A stretch of 64,000 nt of DNA from an uncultured Bacilli bacterium. GTDB taxonomy: Bacteria; Bacillota_I; Bacilli_A; RFN20; CAG-631. The stretch covers positions 62,001-126,000 of the forward strand of contig CANQVX010000003.1 in the NCBI GenBank assembly GCA_947627355.1. The letters run 5' to 3'. Below the pieces are notes generated by a model. That model did not search any database and was not told where the DNA came from. It worked only from the letters and a program-made list of their open reading frames with translations. The position numbers and the translations under genes were made by a program. Positions within the stretch are counted from its first letter, which is position 1. Each line of letters opens with the position of its first letter. Shown in pieces: positions 19,069 to 28,792 of this stretch.

Positions 19069-19722
19069 TTAATGATAAATCTTATCAGTTTTTAAATACT
19101 TGTAAAAAATAATTTCAAATATAATACTACCAATTAAATAACAACCTAGTGTGATAACAAGTTGTAAAGCAAAATTATCAAATCTAATTCTAACAAAAGT
19201 ATCTAAAGTTAATGAACTATGAAGTGTTGATAAATTGGTAGGATAAGTAATGATTATGCTAACAACAACAATGGTAAGTAAGTTAAATATCTTTTTGAAA
19301 TGAACTATATCTGACAATTGAAATTTTGTTTCTTTTGAAAAACATGTTCTAAAGCTTTCAAATGTTAAGAGTAATAATGTTCCGATACCAAGTGCGATAA
19401 AAAACATACTAAGAATCGAATAAAAGCGATTACTTTCTAGTTTTTCAATGAATAAATATCTAAATCCATTCAAGATTAAATAAATACCACAAGCAATAAT
19501 TCCTACTAGATAGAGCCATTTAATGGTCTTAGATTGTAGTTGCCTAAAACTATTAAAAAAGGCATAGATAGGAATAAAGATGCTAATGCAAATAAGTCCA
19601 ATCGTATAATCTCTATCACAGTTTTTACAATAATATGCCATTAGTAGAATAAAAGTAATTGCAAAAATTGCTACAAATAATTCACTAAAAGCTTTTAAAA
19701 ATCGTTTCATTTTTACCACCAC
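19069..19722 (-). CDS. predicted membrane protein, unknown function
   Basis: Multiple TM segments, no recognised motif. Confidence 0.55.
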   Translation of the reverse strand: MVVKMKRFLKAFSELFVAIFAITFILLMAYYCKNCDRDYTIGLICISIFIPIYAFFNSFRQLQSKTIKWLYLVGIIACGIYLILNGFRYLFIEKLESNRFYSILSMFFIALGIGTLLLLTFESFRTCFSKETKFQLSDIVHFKKIFNLLTIVVVSIIITYPTNLSTLHSSLTLDTFVRIRFDNFALQLVITLGCYLIGSIIFEIIFYKYLKTDKIYH

Positions 19723-19786
19723 TTATATATTAAAACAAAAATCAAAATAAATCTAGAAAAACGACGACTTAACTTTTTAATTTTTA

Positions 19787-19821
19787 TTGAAATATCCCAC
19801 TAAAATGATATAATCATTTTA
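19787..19821 (+). promoter_or_regulatory. promoter with 21-bp palindrome centred on the -10
   Basis: TTGAAA - 16 bp - TATAAT, with TAAAATGAT ATA ATCATTTTA at 19801-19821. Confidence 0.5.
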
Positions 19822-19827
19822 TGGGAG

Positions 19828-20400
19828 ATGAAATTGATGAAAGGCATAATTATCTTAGCTGATGGTTTTGAAGATACTGAAGCTTTAACAACAATTGATA
19901 TTTTAAGAAGAGCTAAAATTCAAATTGAAATGGTGTCACTTAAAAATGAACTTCAAGTTTTAACTAGTCATGGTATTAATGTTATTTGTGAAAAACTTAT
20001 AAAAAATGTTAATTTAGATGACTATGATTTTTTAGTAATTCCAGGTGGTGCTGCTATCTTTAAACATTTAAGTAAAATGCCTGAAGTTGATAATATAATT
20101 CATCATTTTATGCATAAAAATCAATTGGTTAGTTGTATTTGTGCTGCTCCTATGCTTCTTGGTAAACTTGGTTATTTAGAAAATAAAGACTACGTTTGCT
20201 TTAGTGGTTGTGAAGATGATTCATTTAAAGGAAATTATAAAAATGAACTAGGTGTTGTAAAAACTAGTAATATCATAACTGCAAAATCAATGTTTTATAC
20301 GATAGATTTTGCTTTGGCTATTGTTGAATTTTTAATTGGTAAAGACATAGCTTTACAAGTTAAAAAAGAAATCATGTCAGATTTTAACGAGGAGGAATAA
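19828..20400 (+). CDS. DJ-1/PfpI (ThiJ) family protein
   Basis: ILADGFEDTEALT, LVIPGGAA, SCICAAPMLL nucleophile elbow. Confidence 0.9.
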   Translation: MKLMKGIIILADGFEDTEALTTIDILRRAKIQIEMVSLKNELQVLTSHGINVICEKLIKNVNLDDYDFLVIPGGAAIFKHLSKMPEVDNIIHHFMHKNQLVSCICAAPMLLGKLGYLENKDYVCFSGCEDDSFKGNYKNELGVVKTSNIITAKSMFYTIDFALAIVEFLIGKDIALQVKKEIMSDFNEEE

Positions 20401-20402
20401 TC

Positions 20403-21899
20403 ATGCAAATTTATCTGTTAATTAAATCATTACTTGAATATGGAATCGATAAAAAGGTCCTTAACAAGTATGATTACGAATATGCTTTAAATGCTTTACT
20501 TGCTTGTTTTAATCTAACAGAATATGAAGAAGTTGATGATTTAGAGCCATTACTTACCGATTTAGATGAAATATTAGATGGCATGTTAAATTATGCTATT
20601 GATAATAAATTAATCGATAATTCAATCATTGAAAAAGATTTACTTGATACTAAAATCATGGGTTGTATCACACCTATGCCATCAATTATTGCTCAAAAGT
20701 TTCATACATTAGCTAAATCTAATCCTGAAAAAGCTTTAAATTATTTTTATAATCTATGCAAAGATGTTAACTATATTCGTACAAGTAGAATAAAAAAAGA
20801 CATCCATTATAAATATCCATATGAAGCAGGTACATTAGATATTTCAATCAACTTATCTAAACCTGAAAAAGATCCAAATGATATACAAAAATTATTATCC
20901 ACGCAATCAGTTAATTATCCTAAATGCATGTTATGTAAAGAAAATGTCAACTATGCAGGTCGATTAAATTTTCCAGCAAGACAAAACTTAAGATATATTC
21001 CATTAGTTTTAAACAACAACGAATTTTATTTACAATATTCACCATATAGCTACTATAACGAACATGCCATTGTTTTTAGTAAAGAACATAAACCAATGTT
21101 AGTTGATAGAAATGCTATTGCTGAATTACTAGATTTTGTAAATCAATTTCCAACTTATTTTATGGGTAGTAATGCTGGCCTTCCAATTGTTGGTGGTTCA
21201 ATTTTAAATCACCACCATTTCCAAGGTGGAAAAGCAATCCTACCTATGGAAAATGCTAAAGAAGAATTCATATTTAAACAAAATGATGTTTCTTATTATG
21301 CTTTAAATTGGCCAGTATCTGTTATTCGTTTAAAGAGTGATAGCAAAGACAAAATCTTAGATGAAGCTAGTTATGTCTTTGATTGTTGGAAACAATATTC
21401 CAATCCAAGTTTAATGATTATTAATCATGATGAAAACGGAAACCATAATGCTATCACAGTTATTGCTAGAAAAAAAGATAACATGTTTGAATTAGATTTG
21501 TGTCTTAGAAATAACATAACAACTGAAGATAGACCACTTGGATATTTCCATCCACGTAGTGAATATTTCCACATTAAAAAAGAAAACATTGGCCTAATTG
21601 AAGTTATGGGTCTTGCTATCTTACCTTCAAGACTTGTTGAAGAAATGAAAGTTGTAAGAAAATATTTATTAGGTGAACTACTATCTGATCATGAAATCAC
21701 TGCTATGAGTCATCACTTTGATTGGGCAACAGATTTGAAACTAAAACAAGAAATAACTCCTGATAATGTTGATAAAGTTATAGCAAATGGAATTGGTGAA
21801 GTATTTAGTCATGTGTTAGAAGATTGTGGGGTATTTAAAAAAGAAAACCACACTCAATTTATAGATTTTATAAAATCAATGAAAAAGGAGAATGATTAA
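20403..21899 (+). CDS. galT: UDP-glucose--hexose-1-phosphate uridylyltransferase (Firmicutes-type)
   Basis: NHHHFQGG motif, YSPYSYYNEHAIVF. Confidence 0.9.
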   Translation: MQIYLLIKSLLEYGIDKKVLNKYDYEYALNALLACFNLTEYEEVDDLEPLLTDLDEILDGMLNYAIDNKLIDNSIIEKDLLDTKIMGCITPMPSIIAQKFHTLAKSNPEKALNYFYNLCKDVNYIRTSRIKKDIHYKYPYEAGTLDISINLSKPEKDPNDIQKLLSTQSVNYPKCMLCKENVNYAGRLNFPARQNLRYIPLVLNNNEFYLQYSPYSYYNEHAIVFSKEHKPMLVDRNAIAELLDFVNQFPTYFMGSNAGLPIVGGSILNHHHFQGGKAILPMENAKEEFIFKQNDVSYYALNWPVSVIRLKSDSKDKILDEASYVFDCWKQYSNPSLMIINHDENGNHNAITVIARKKDNMFELDLCLRNNITTEDRPLGYFHPRSEYFHIKKENIGLIEVMGLAILPSRLVEEMKVVRKYLLGELLSDHEITAMSHHFDWATDLKLKQEITPDNVDKVIANGIGEVFSHVLEDCGVFKKENHTQFIDFIKSMKKEND

Positions 21900-22182
21900 C
21901 ATGGAAGAAAAAAACAAAGAACCTAGAAATGATGTCCAAGTAACCATTGTAAGAAAATGTAAAAATTGTGGCCAAATTTTATCAGAAAATGCTCAAGATT
22001 GTTGGAAATGTTCTTCAACTGATATTATTGAAACAGCTGAAGAAGTAACAGAAGAATTAACAAAAGATACCTTAGAAGCTAAAATTGATAAAGTAATGCA
22101 TGAATTCAAAACATATAAAATTGTTTCAATTGTCATGATTGTTTTATGTGCAATTTTAGTCTTATTATGGATAATTAAATAA
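21892..22182 (+). CDS. zinc-ribbon domain membrane-anchored protein
   Basis: CKNCG...CWKCSS and a C-terminal TM helix. Confidence 0.6.
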   Translation: MINMEEKNKEPRNDVQVTIVRKCKNCGQILSENAQDCWKCSSTDIIETAEEVTEELTKDTLEAKIDKVMHEFKTYKIVSIVMIVLCAILVLLWIIK

Positions 22183-22200
22183 TTAAAAGGGAGAAAAACT

Positions 22201-23274
22201 ATGGAAAAGAAAATCAAAGTTGCTGTTATTGGTTGTGGAACAATTGCTAATTCCGCACACATTCCTGCATATTTAAAAAATGATGCAGTAGAAATCAAAT
22301 ATTTTTGTGACATTATTCTTGAAAAAGCTGAAGCGGCCGTTAAAAAGTATGGTTGTGGTATTGCTATTAAAGACTATCATGAAATCTTAAAAGATGATGA
22401 AGTTGTAGCAGTTTCAGTATGTACACCTAACAACATGCACTCAATTATTTCAATTGATTGTTTAAATGCTAAAAAACATGTTTTATGTGAAAAACCTGCT
22501 GCTAGAAATTATAGTGAAGCTTTAAAAATGCAAGAAGCAGCTCATAAAAACAATTGTATTTTAAACATCGGTGTTGTTAATCGTTTCAATAATGCTGTTA
22601 GAACTATTAAAAGTATGATTGACAGTGGTGAAATTGGTAAAGTTCATCATGTTCATGTAAGTTTTAGAGCATTTAGATCTATTCCTGGTATCGGTGGTGC
22701 TTTTACTAATAAAGACATCGCTGGTGGTGGTGTTTTAATTGACTGGGGTGTTCACTATCTTGATATCGTTATGTATTGTATGAATGATCCTAAACCACTT
22801 AGTGCCAGTGCTGAACAATTTATCGTTTTAGGAAAAGATATTAAAAACTATGTCTACACTGGTATGTGGGCAGAAGATACAAGAGATGTAAATGGTGTTT
22901 ATAATGTTGATGATTCAATCACTGGTTTAATTCGTACTAATGGTCCAGTTATTTCATTTATTGGTGCTTGGGCTCAAAACGTAAATGCTGGTGAAAGTTA
23001 TATTGACTTTTTAGGTGATAAAGGTGGTATTCGTTTACATTATGGAGCTAATTTTGATTTAGTTGTAAGCAAAAACAATTCACTAATTCAATCAACTCCA
23101 GTATTTAAAGGAAATGACCATTTTATCGAAGAAATCAATTGTTTTGTTGATAATGTTAAACATCCTGAAAAACGTTTACCATCTCATATTGATACAGTTA
23201 TCATAACTGCTAAGATGATGCAAGGCATTTATGATTCGGCTGAAAAACATGAAGAAATTAAATTTAAGGACTGA
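22201..23274 (+). CDS. Gfo/Idh/MocA family oxidoreductase
   Basis: VAVIGCGTIANSAHIPAYL, LCEKPAARNYSEAL. Confidence 0.9.
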   Translation: MEKKIKVAVIGCGTIANSAHIPAYLKNDAVEIKYFCDIILEKAEAAVKKYGCGIAIKDYHEILKDDEVVAVSVCTPNNMHSIISIDCLNAKKHVLCEKPAARNYSEALKMQEAAHKNNCILNIGVVNRFNNAVRTIKSMIDSGEIGKVHHVHVSFRAFRSIPGIGGAFTNKDIAGGGVLIDWGVHYLDIVMYCMNDPKPLSASAEQFIVLGKDIKNYVYTGMWAEDTRDVNGVYNVDDSITGLIRTNGPVISFIGAWAQNVNAGESYIDFLGDKGGIRLHYGANFDLVVSKNNSLIQSTPVFKGNDHFIEEINCFVDNVKHPEKRLPSHIDTVIITAKMMQGIYDSAEKHEEIKFKD

Positions 23275-23293
23275 CCTTTGGTCAGTTCTTTTC
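23266..23293 (+). terminator. terminator-like hairpin
   Basis: AAGGACTGACC TTT GGTCAGTTCTT TTC. Confidence 0.6.
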
Positions 23294-23304
23294 TAGATGA
23301 ATCT

Positions 23305-23970
23305 ATGAATCAAATTACGTTAGATGGTCATATTTTTGAATACGAAATTGAATATAAAGTAACACGTTATTTAAAAATACGTTTCAAAGATAATAAGATT
23401 TTTGTTGTTTCACCATTTAAAACATCAATTAATGAAATTTTTGATTTTATTAATAAAAATAAGAAGTTTATTTTTAAACAATATGATTTATATTTAAAAG
23501 AAAAAAGACGTAATCAAATTAATGATGGACAATACTTTTATGTTATGGGTGACTTTTATCGTATTTCATATACTGATAAATCATCATATGTAAACGACGA
23601 TGTTTTATATATAAATGAAAATAAAAAAGATGATGCCCGTAAAGAAATTGTTAAATTATTTGCTTTAAAGTTTCAAAATTATTTAATATCTTTATCAAAT
23701 GAATATTATTTAAAAATGAATATAACAACTAATTTTCCCAAAATTATCTTTAAACTTCTTAAATCAAAATGGGGAAGCTATAACAAAAGACAAAATTTAA
23801 TCACTTATAATTATGAAATGATGTTTAAAAATTTAGAATGTATTGATTATGTTATTGTTCATGAACTTTCACATATGATTGAGTTTAATCATTCAAAAAG
23901 ATTTTATGAAATAGTAAAAAGATATTGTCCAAATTATAAAGAATTAAGAAAAAGATTACAGGAAGGATAA
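23305..23970 (+). CDS. YgjP-like (DUF45/M48-type) metallopeptidase
   Basis: VHELSHMIEFNHSKRFYEIV zinc motif; WGSYN; ATG at 23305 chosen because the upstream extension lies in a hairpin. Confidence 0.85.
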   Translation: MNQITLDGHIFEYEIEYKVTRYLKIRFKDNKIFVVSPFKTSINEIFDFINKNKKFIFKQYDLYLKEKRRNQINDGQYFYVMGDFYRISYTDKSSYVNDDVLYINENKKDDARKEIVKLFALKFQNYLISLSNEYYLKMNITTNFPKIIFKLLKSKWGSYNKRQNLITYNYEMMFKNLECIDYVIVHELSHMIEFNHSKRFYEIVKRYCPNYKELRKRLQEG

Positions 23971-23976
23971 TAAGAT

Positions 23977-24708
23977 ATGTTAATCACTTCATTAACTAAT
24001 AAACAAGTAAAGTATGCTTGTTCTTTAAAAGAAAAGAAGTTTCGTGATTTAGAAAATAAATATTTAATTGAAGGTGAACATTTAATTGAAATGGCTAATC
24101 CTTCAGATATTGAATGCTTATTTACAACTGATCTTGAATTTAAAGCAAGTTATCCAGTTATTTATATCACTCAACCAATTTTAGAAAAACTAAGTTTTAC
24201 TAAAAATCCTCAAAATAAAATAGCTATCTTAAAAAAGAAAGTTCAAACCTTAAGTTATGATAAAAAACATTATTTGTTATTAGATAATGTAAGTGATCCT
24301 GGTAATGTTGGTTCAATTATTCGTAGTGCTTTAGCATTTCATATTGATTATGTTGTTTTATCTAAAAATAGTGTTGATATTTATAATGAAAAAGTTATAA
24401 GAGGAAGTCAAGGAGCTTTCATTAAAGTTCCAATTGTTTATGCTAATTTAAATGAAGTTATTTTAAAACTTCAAGAAAATAAAATACCTGTTTATGCTTC
24501 ATGTTTAAGTAATGATACAATCGATTTAAAAAACATTGAATCGACCGATAGTTTTGCTTTAATTGTTGGTAATGAAGGGCAAGGTATATCAAAAGAAATT
24601 ATCGATTTGGCCGACAAAAGTATTAAAATTGAACATAGCGATGCCATTGATTCGTTAAATGTGTCGGTCGCTACGGCAATTATGCTTTATAATTTGCTTA
24701 AAAAATAA
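23977..24708 (+). CDS. TrmH/SpoU family RNA methyltransferase
   Basis: LLDNVSDPGNVGSIIRSA, IVGNEGQGIS, SLNVSVATAIMLY. Confidence 0.92.
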   Translation: MLITSLTNKQVKYACSLKEKKFRDLENKYLIEGEHLIEMANPSDIECLFTTDLEFKASYPVIYITQPILEKLSFTKNPQNKIAILKKKVQTLSYDKKHYLLLDNVSDPGNVGSIIRSALAFHIDYVVLSKNSVDIYNEKVIRGSQGAFIKVPIVYANLNEVILKLQENKIPVYASCLSNDTIDLKNIESTDSFALIVGNEGQGISKEIIDLADKSIKIEHSDAIDSLNVSVATAIMLYNLLKK

Positions 24709-24732
24709 ATAAAATTATTAAAAATATTATTG

Positions 24733-24761
24733 TTGAACAAATTTTAAAAAAAAGCTATAAT
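24733..24761 (+). promoter_or_regulatory. promoter of T-box/pheST
   Basis: TTGAAC - 17 bp - TATAAT. Confidence 0.65.
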
Positions 24762-24767
24762 GTCTAT

Positions 24768-24953
24768 GCAATGATTTTGACCGTGGTTAACAAATAAATA
24801 TGTATAGAGAATAGGATCTAGGCTGGAAGTCCTTCATATTATGTTAATGAATTCATCAAAGGAGCATCTTATTTATATTAAAGTGCATGCTTAGCATGAA
24901 CTAAGGTGGTACCACGCAAAATTTAGCGTCCTTAGATTTGAGGGCGTTTTTTT
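24768..24953 (+). promoter_or_regulatory. T-box leader (tRNA-Phe responsive)
   Basis: T-box core AAGGTGGTACCACG at 24903-24916, terminator AGCGTCCT...AGGGCGTT + T tract at ~24925-24952; candidate TTC specifier in gtccTTCat. Confidence 0.9.
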
Positions 24954-24974
24954 ATGAAATGGAGGAAATATCAA

Positions 24975-26009
24975 GTGTTAGAAAAACTAGAACAATTAAA
25001 AACAGATGTTGAACTAAAAGTACAATCCATTGAAACACTTAAAGAACTTCAAGATTACAAAATTGAAATTCTTTCTAAAAAAGGTGCATTTTCTTATTTC
25101 ATGGATGAACTTAAAAAGGTAAGTAATGAAAATAAGAAAGAATTTGGTCAAAAAATTAACGAAGTTAAAGTTTATTTGACTTCATTATTTGAAACCGAAG
25201 AAGCTAAATTAAAAGAAAAAGAATTAAAAGAAAAACTTGAAAAAGAAAGAATCGATGTTACATTACCAGGTTATCAATTTCAACCTGGAAGTAAACATCC
25301 TATGAATATTGTAATAGATGAAATTATTCAAATCTTTTTACCTCTTGGCTATAAAGTAGAAGAGGGTCCTGAAGTTGAACAAGATTTCTATAATTTTGAA
25401 TGTTTAAATATTCCTAAAAATCATCCAGCAAGAGACATGCAAGATACTTTCTATATCACTGATGGCATCTTACTTAGAACTCATACTTCACCAGTTCAAG
25501 CACGTGCTATGGAAAAAAACACTGAAAAAACACCAATTAAAATATTATGTCCTGGTAAAGTTTATAGACGTGATGATGATGATGCAACTCATTCTCATCA
25601 ATTTATGCAACTTGAAGCATTAGTTATTGATAAAGACATTACGATGGCTAATTTAAAAGCAACATTAGATTTAGTTGCTAAAAAATTATTTGGTGAAAAA
25701 AGAAAGATTCGTTTAAGAGCATCTTATTTTCCATTCACTGAACCAAGTGTTGAAGTAGATGTAAGTTGTACCTGCAATAAAAATGGTTGTCCAGTCTGCA
25801 AAGATACTGGATGGATTGAAATCTTAGGCGCTGGTATGGTTCATCCAAATGTCTTAAAGATGGGTGGCTATGATCCAAATGTTTATAAAGGTTTTGCCAT
25901 TGGCTTTGGAATTGATAGAATAACCATGTTAAAGTATGGTTTTGATGATATTCGTCATTTATATAACAATGATTTAAGAGTCATCACTCAATTTAAAAAG
26001 GAAAGATAG
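24975..26009 (+). CDS. pheS: phenylalanine--tRNA ligase alpha subunit
   Basis: [36 protein letters not shown] start 24975 after GGAGG (ORF track begins 24954). Confidence 0.96.
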   Translation: MLEKLEQLKTDVELKVQSIETLKELQDYKIEILSKKGAFSYFMDELKKVSNENKKEFGQKINEVKVYLTSLFETEEAKLKEKELKEKLEKERIDVTLPGYQFQPGSKHPMNIVIDEIIQIFLPLGYKVEEGPEVEQDFYNFECLNIPKNHPARDMQDTFYITDGILLRTHTSPVQARAMEKNTEKTPIKILCPGKVYRRDDDDATHSHQFMQLEALVIDKDITMANLKATLDLVAKKLFGEKRKIRLRASYFPFTEPSVEVDVSCTCNKNGCPVCKDTGWIEILGAGMVHPNVLKMGGYDPNVYKGFAIGFGIDRITMLKYGFDDIRHLYNNDLRVITQFKKER

Positions 26010-26019
26010 GTGATAGATT

Positions 26020-28422
26020 ATGAAATTTAGTCTTAATTTAATTCGTAAATATGTCAATCTAGATGATATTTCTTTAGATGAATTGTGTGAAAAATGTTCC
26101 TTAGCCGGTTTTGAAGTTGAAGGAATTTATCCAATGGCTCAAGCAACCAATTTAGTAATTGGTCAAGTATTAACATGCAAAGAACATCCAAACAGTGATC
26201 ATTTACATGTTTGTGAAGTTGATATTAAAGATGAAATTTTACAAATTGTTTGTGGAGCACCTAATGTAAAAGCCGGAATTAAAGTAATTGTTGCATTAGT
26301 TGGTGCTAATTTACCTGCTAAAAATGTAATAATTCAAGCCGGTAAAATAAGAGATGTTGTATCAAATGGTATGTTATGTTCCTTAGTTGAACTAGGTGTT
26401 GATGAAAATCTATTAACTGATAGCCAAAAACAAGGAATTGAAATTTTAAATGATGATGCAGTTGTTGGAAATCATGAAGTACTAGAATATCTAGGACTTG
26501 ATGATGTTATGATTGATATTAGTGTGACACCAAATCGAAACGATGTCTTAGCTATCTATTCTTTATGTAAAGAATTAGGAGCTATTTTAAATCGAGAAGT
26601 AAACATTCCTACAATTGAAGATAAATTTGACGCCGATAATCCATTTACTTGTAATAGTTTAACTAATAAATGTAGTTATTTTTCAATTCGTTATATCAAA
26701 GATGTAAAAGTTAAACAATCTCCAAAATGGATGCAAGAAATTTTACAAAAACATGATATTAAATCGATAAATAACATTATTGATATTGGTAATTATGTGA
26801 CATTAATGACTGGTCAACCATTACACATGTATGATGCTGATAAATTACTATCAAAAGAATATGTTGTTAAAGATGATGTTGAAGAAAAAGTCTTAGCTCT
26901 TGATGAAAAAGAATATCAAATTCAACAAAATGACATTGTTGTAACTAATGGTAATAAAGTTGTTTGTATCGCTGGCGTAATCGGTGATGATTCATCAAAG
27001 ATAACCGATGAAACTAAAAAAATTGCTTTAGAAGCCGCTTTATTTGATGGTTATACTATTCAAACATCTTGTAAAAGATATGGTATCATGACTGTGGCAG
27101 CAACTAATTTTTCTAAAAAAGTTGTTGATGAATATAGTATGAATCTTGCTAGTGCTATGGCTGCTAATTTATTAATAGAATATGCTGATGCCAAAGTAGT
27201 ATCAAAATTAAACTGCTATGATAATAGAGTTAAACGAATTGAAGAAATTTCTATCACTTTAGCTGAAATTAATGGTTATCTAGCAACTAATTTTTCATTA
27301 GAGGAAGTTAATGATGTTTGGAAAAGATTAGGATTTAACTATGCATATCAAAATGATGTTTATACAGTTAAAATCCCTACATATCGTAATGATATTAGCC
27401 TAAAAGCTGATTTAATTGAAGAAGTAATTAGATTACTAGGCTTTGAAAATGTTCCATTTATTGAACCTTTGTTTGATACTGATAGTAAAGGTTTAACCGA
27501 AGTTCAACAAAAAAGGAATCTAATCCGCAATTATTTATTAGATTTAGGTTTAAATGAAACAATTTCTTATACTTTAATTAGTAAAGCTCAAGCTAATTAT
27601 TATGATATTTTTGATAAAGATGATTTTATTGTTTTAAGTCATCCACTTACCGTTGAAAAAGAATATTTAAGAAAGAATTTAATGGCAAGTTTACTTCAAA
27701 CAATATCATATAACCAAGCAAGAAAAATTGATAAAGTAGCTATTTTTGAAATATCAAATGTTTATACTAAGCAAAATTCAAGTGAAAAATTGGCAATTGC
27801 TATTTCAAATGGTTTGAATTCAACCAAACATTTTGTCGATAGGAAGGTTGATTTCTACCTATTAAAAGGTATTGTTGAAGGATTACTTACTTTATTTGGA
27901 ATTGATTCAACAAGATATGCCTTTGATAACTTTGATAAATATTATCCAAATCAAATTTTAATGCATCCTGGTAAATCAGCAGTGCTTAGAATTAACGGTC
28001 AAATCTATGGTTTTTTAGGTGAAGTTCATCCTTTAACACTTCAAAAAGAAAACATTTCACCAACACTTTATTTTGAACTAGATTTAAAGAAATTTAATGA
28101 TCTTAAAACAAATAAAATTAAATACGTTCCAATTTCTAAATATCCTGCTGTTAATCGTGATATTGCATTACTTGTCAAAGAATCTATGCCAATCAGTCAA
28201 ATTATAAAAACTATTAAAAAGGCTGGTGGAAGTTTACTTAATAAAGTTGAAGTATTTGACGTTTATCAAGGGGAACATGTTGAAGCAGGTTATAAGTCAG
28301 TTGCTTTAACAATGACCTTTGTTGATTATACAAAAACTTTATTAGATGCTGATATTCAACAAGCGTTCAATAAAATTTATGATGCTTGTAAAAAAGAATG
28401 TGACGCTGAAATAAGAAAATAA
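26020..28422 (+). CDS. pheT: phenylalanine--tRNA ligase beta subunit
   Basis: N-terminal tRNA-binding domain (HPNSDHLHVCEVD), B3/B4, C-terminal FDX-ACB. Confidence 0.97.
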   Translation: MKFSLNLIRKYVNLDDISLDELCEKCSLAGFEVEGIYPMAQATNLVIGQVLTCKEHPNSDHLHVCEVDIKDEILQIVCGAPNVKAGIKVIVALVGANLPAKNVIIQAGKIRDVVSNGMLCSLVELGVDENLLTDSQKQGIEILNDDAVVGNHEVLEYLGLDDVMIDISVTPNRNDVLAIYSLCKELGAILNREVNIPTIEDKFDADNPFTCNSLTNKCSYFSIRYIKDVKVKQSPKWMQEILQKHDIKSINNIIDIGNYVTLMTGQPLHMYDADKLLSKEYVVKDDVEEKVLALDEKEYQIQQNDIVVTNGNKVVCIAGVIGDDSSKITDETKKIALEAALFDGYTIQTSCKRYGIMTVAATNFSKKVVDEYSMNLASAMAANLLIEYADAKVVSKLNCYDNRVKRIEEISITLAEINGYLATNFSLEEVNDVWKRLGFNYAYQNDVYTVKIPTYRNDISLKADLIEEVIRLLGFENVPFIEPLFDTDSKGLTEVQQKRNLIRNYLLDLGLNETISYTLISKAQANYYDIFDKDDFIVLSHPLTVEKEYLRKNLMASLLQTISYNQARKIDKVAIFEISNVYTKQNSSEKLAIAISNGLNSTKHFVDRKVDFYLLKGIVEGLLTLFGIDSTRYAFDNFDKYYPNQILMHPGKSAVLRINGQIYGFLGEVHPLTLQKENISPTLYFELDLKKFNDLKTNKIKYVPISKYPAVNRDIALLVKESMPISQIIKTIKKAGGSLLNKVEVFDVYQGEHVEAGYKSVALTMTFVDYTKTLLDADIQQAFNKIYDACKKECDAEIRK

Positions 28423-28455
28423 GGCGTTTTATAAAATAAACATGTTAATATTCAA

Positions 28456-28484
28456 TTGACACGTAGAGTTAAAATCGGTATAAT
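28456..28484 (+). promoter_or_regulatory. perfect consensus promoter of rpmF
   Basis: TTGACA - 17 bp - TATAAT. Confidence 0.75.
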
Positions 28485-28518
28485 TTATGTGCTATTTGTT
28501 TACCTAGGAGGTGTAATT

Positions 28519-28698
28519 ATGGCAGTACCAAAGAGAAGAACATCAAAAACAGTAAAAAAACAACGTAGATCTCACGCTGCTTTAGATGCTGTACAATTGA
28601 GTGTTTGTCCAAATTGTGGAGCAAAAGTTTTACCGCATCACGTATGTCCTGAATGTGGACAATATAACGGCAAACAAATCAAAGAAAAAGCTGAATAA
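28519..28698 (+). CDS. rpmF: 50S ribosomal protein L32
   Basis: MAVPKRRTSKTVKKQRRSHAAL...CPNCG...CPECGQYNG. Confidence 0.97.
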   Translation: MAVPKRRTSKTVKKQRRSHAALDAVQLSVCPNCGAKVLPHHVCPECGQYNGKQIKEKAE

Positions 28699-28707
28699 TT
28701 GATTAAT

Positions 28708-28740
28708 TAAGATTGAAATATAAAATTTCAGTCTTTTTTA
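28708..28740 (+). terminator. terminator after rpmF
   Basis: AAGATTGAAAT...ATTTCAGTCTTTTTT. Confidence 0.65.
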
Positions 28741-28792
28741 TTTTAAAGTCTTGTTAAATTTGCTAAAATAGTTTTTGTTGGGAGATGGTATT

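Noticed and set aside
23278-23304. TTG start of the YgjP-like peptidase in the ORF track
   Set aside because: Lies inside a terminator-like hairpin; the ATG at 23305 is in frame and more plausible.
28456-28518. N-terminal extension of rpmF in the ORF track
   Set aside because: This stretch contains a perfect TTGACA-17-TATAAT promoter; L32 starts at MAVPKRR (28519) after AGGAGG.
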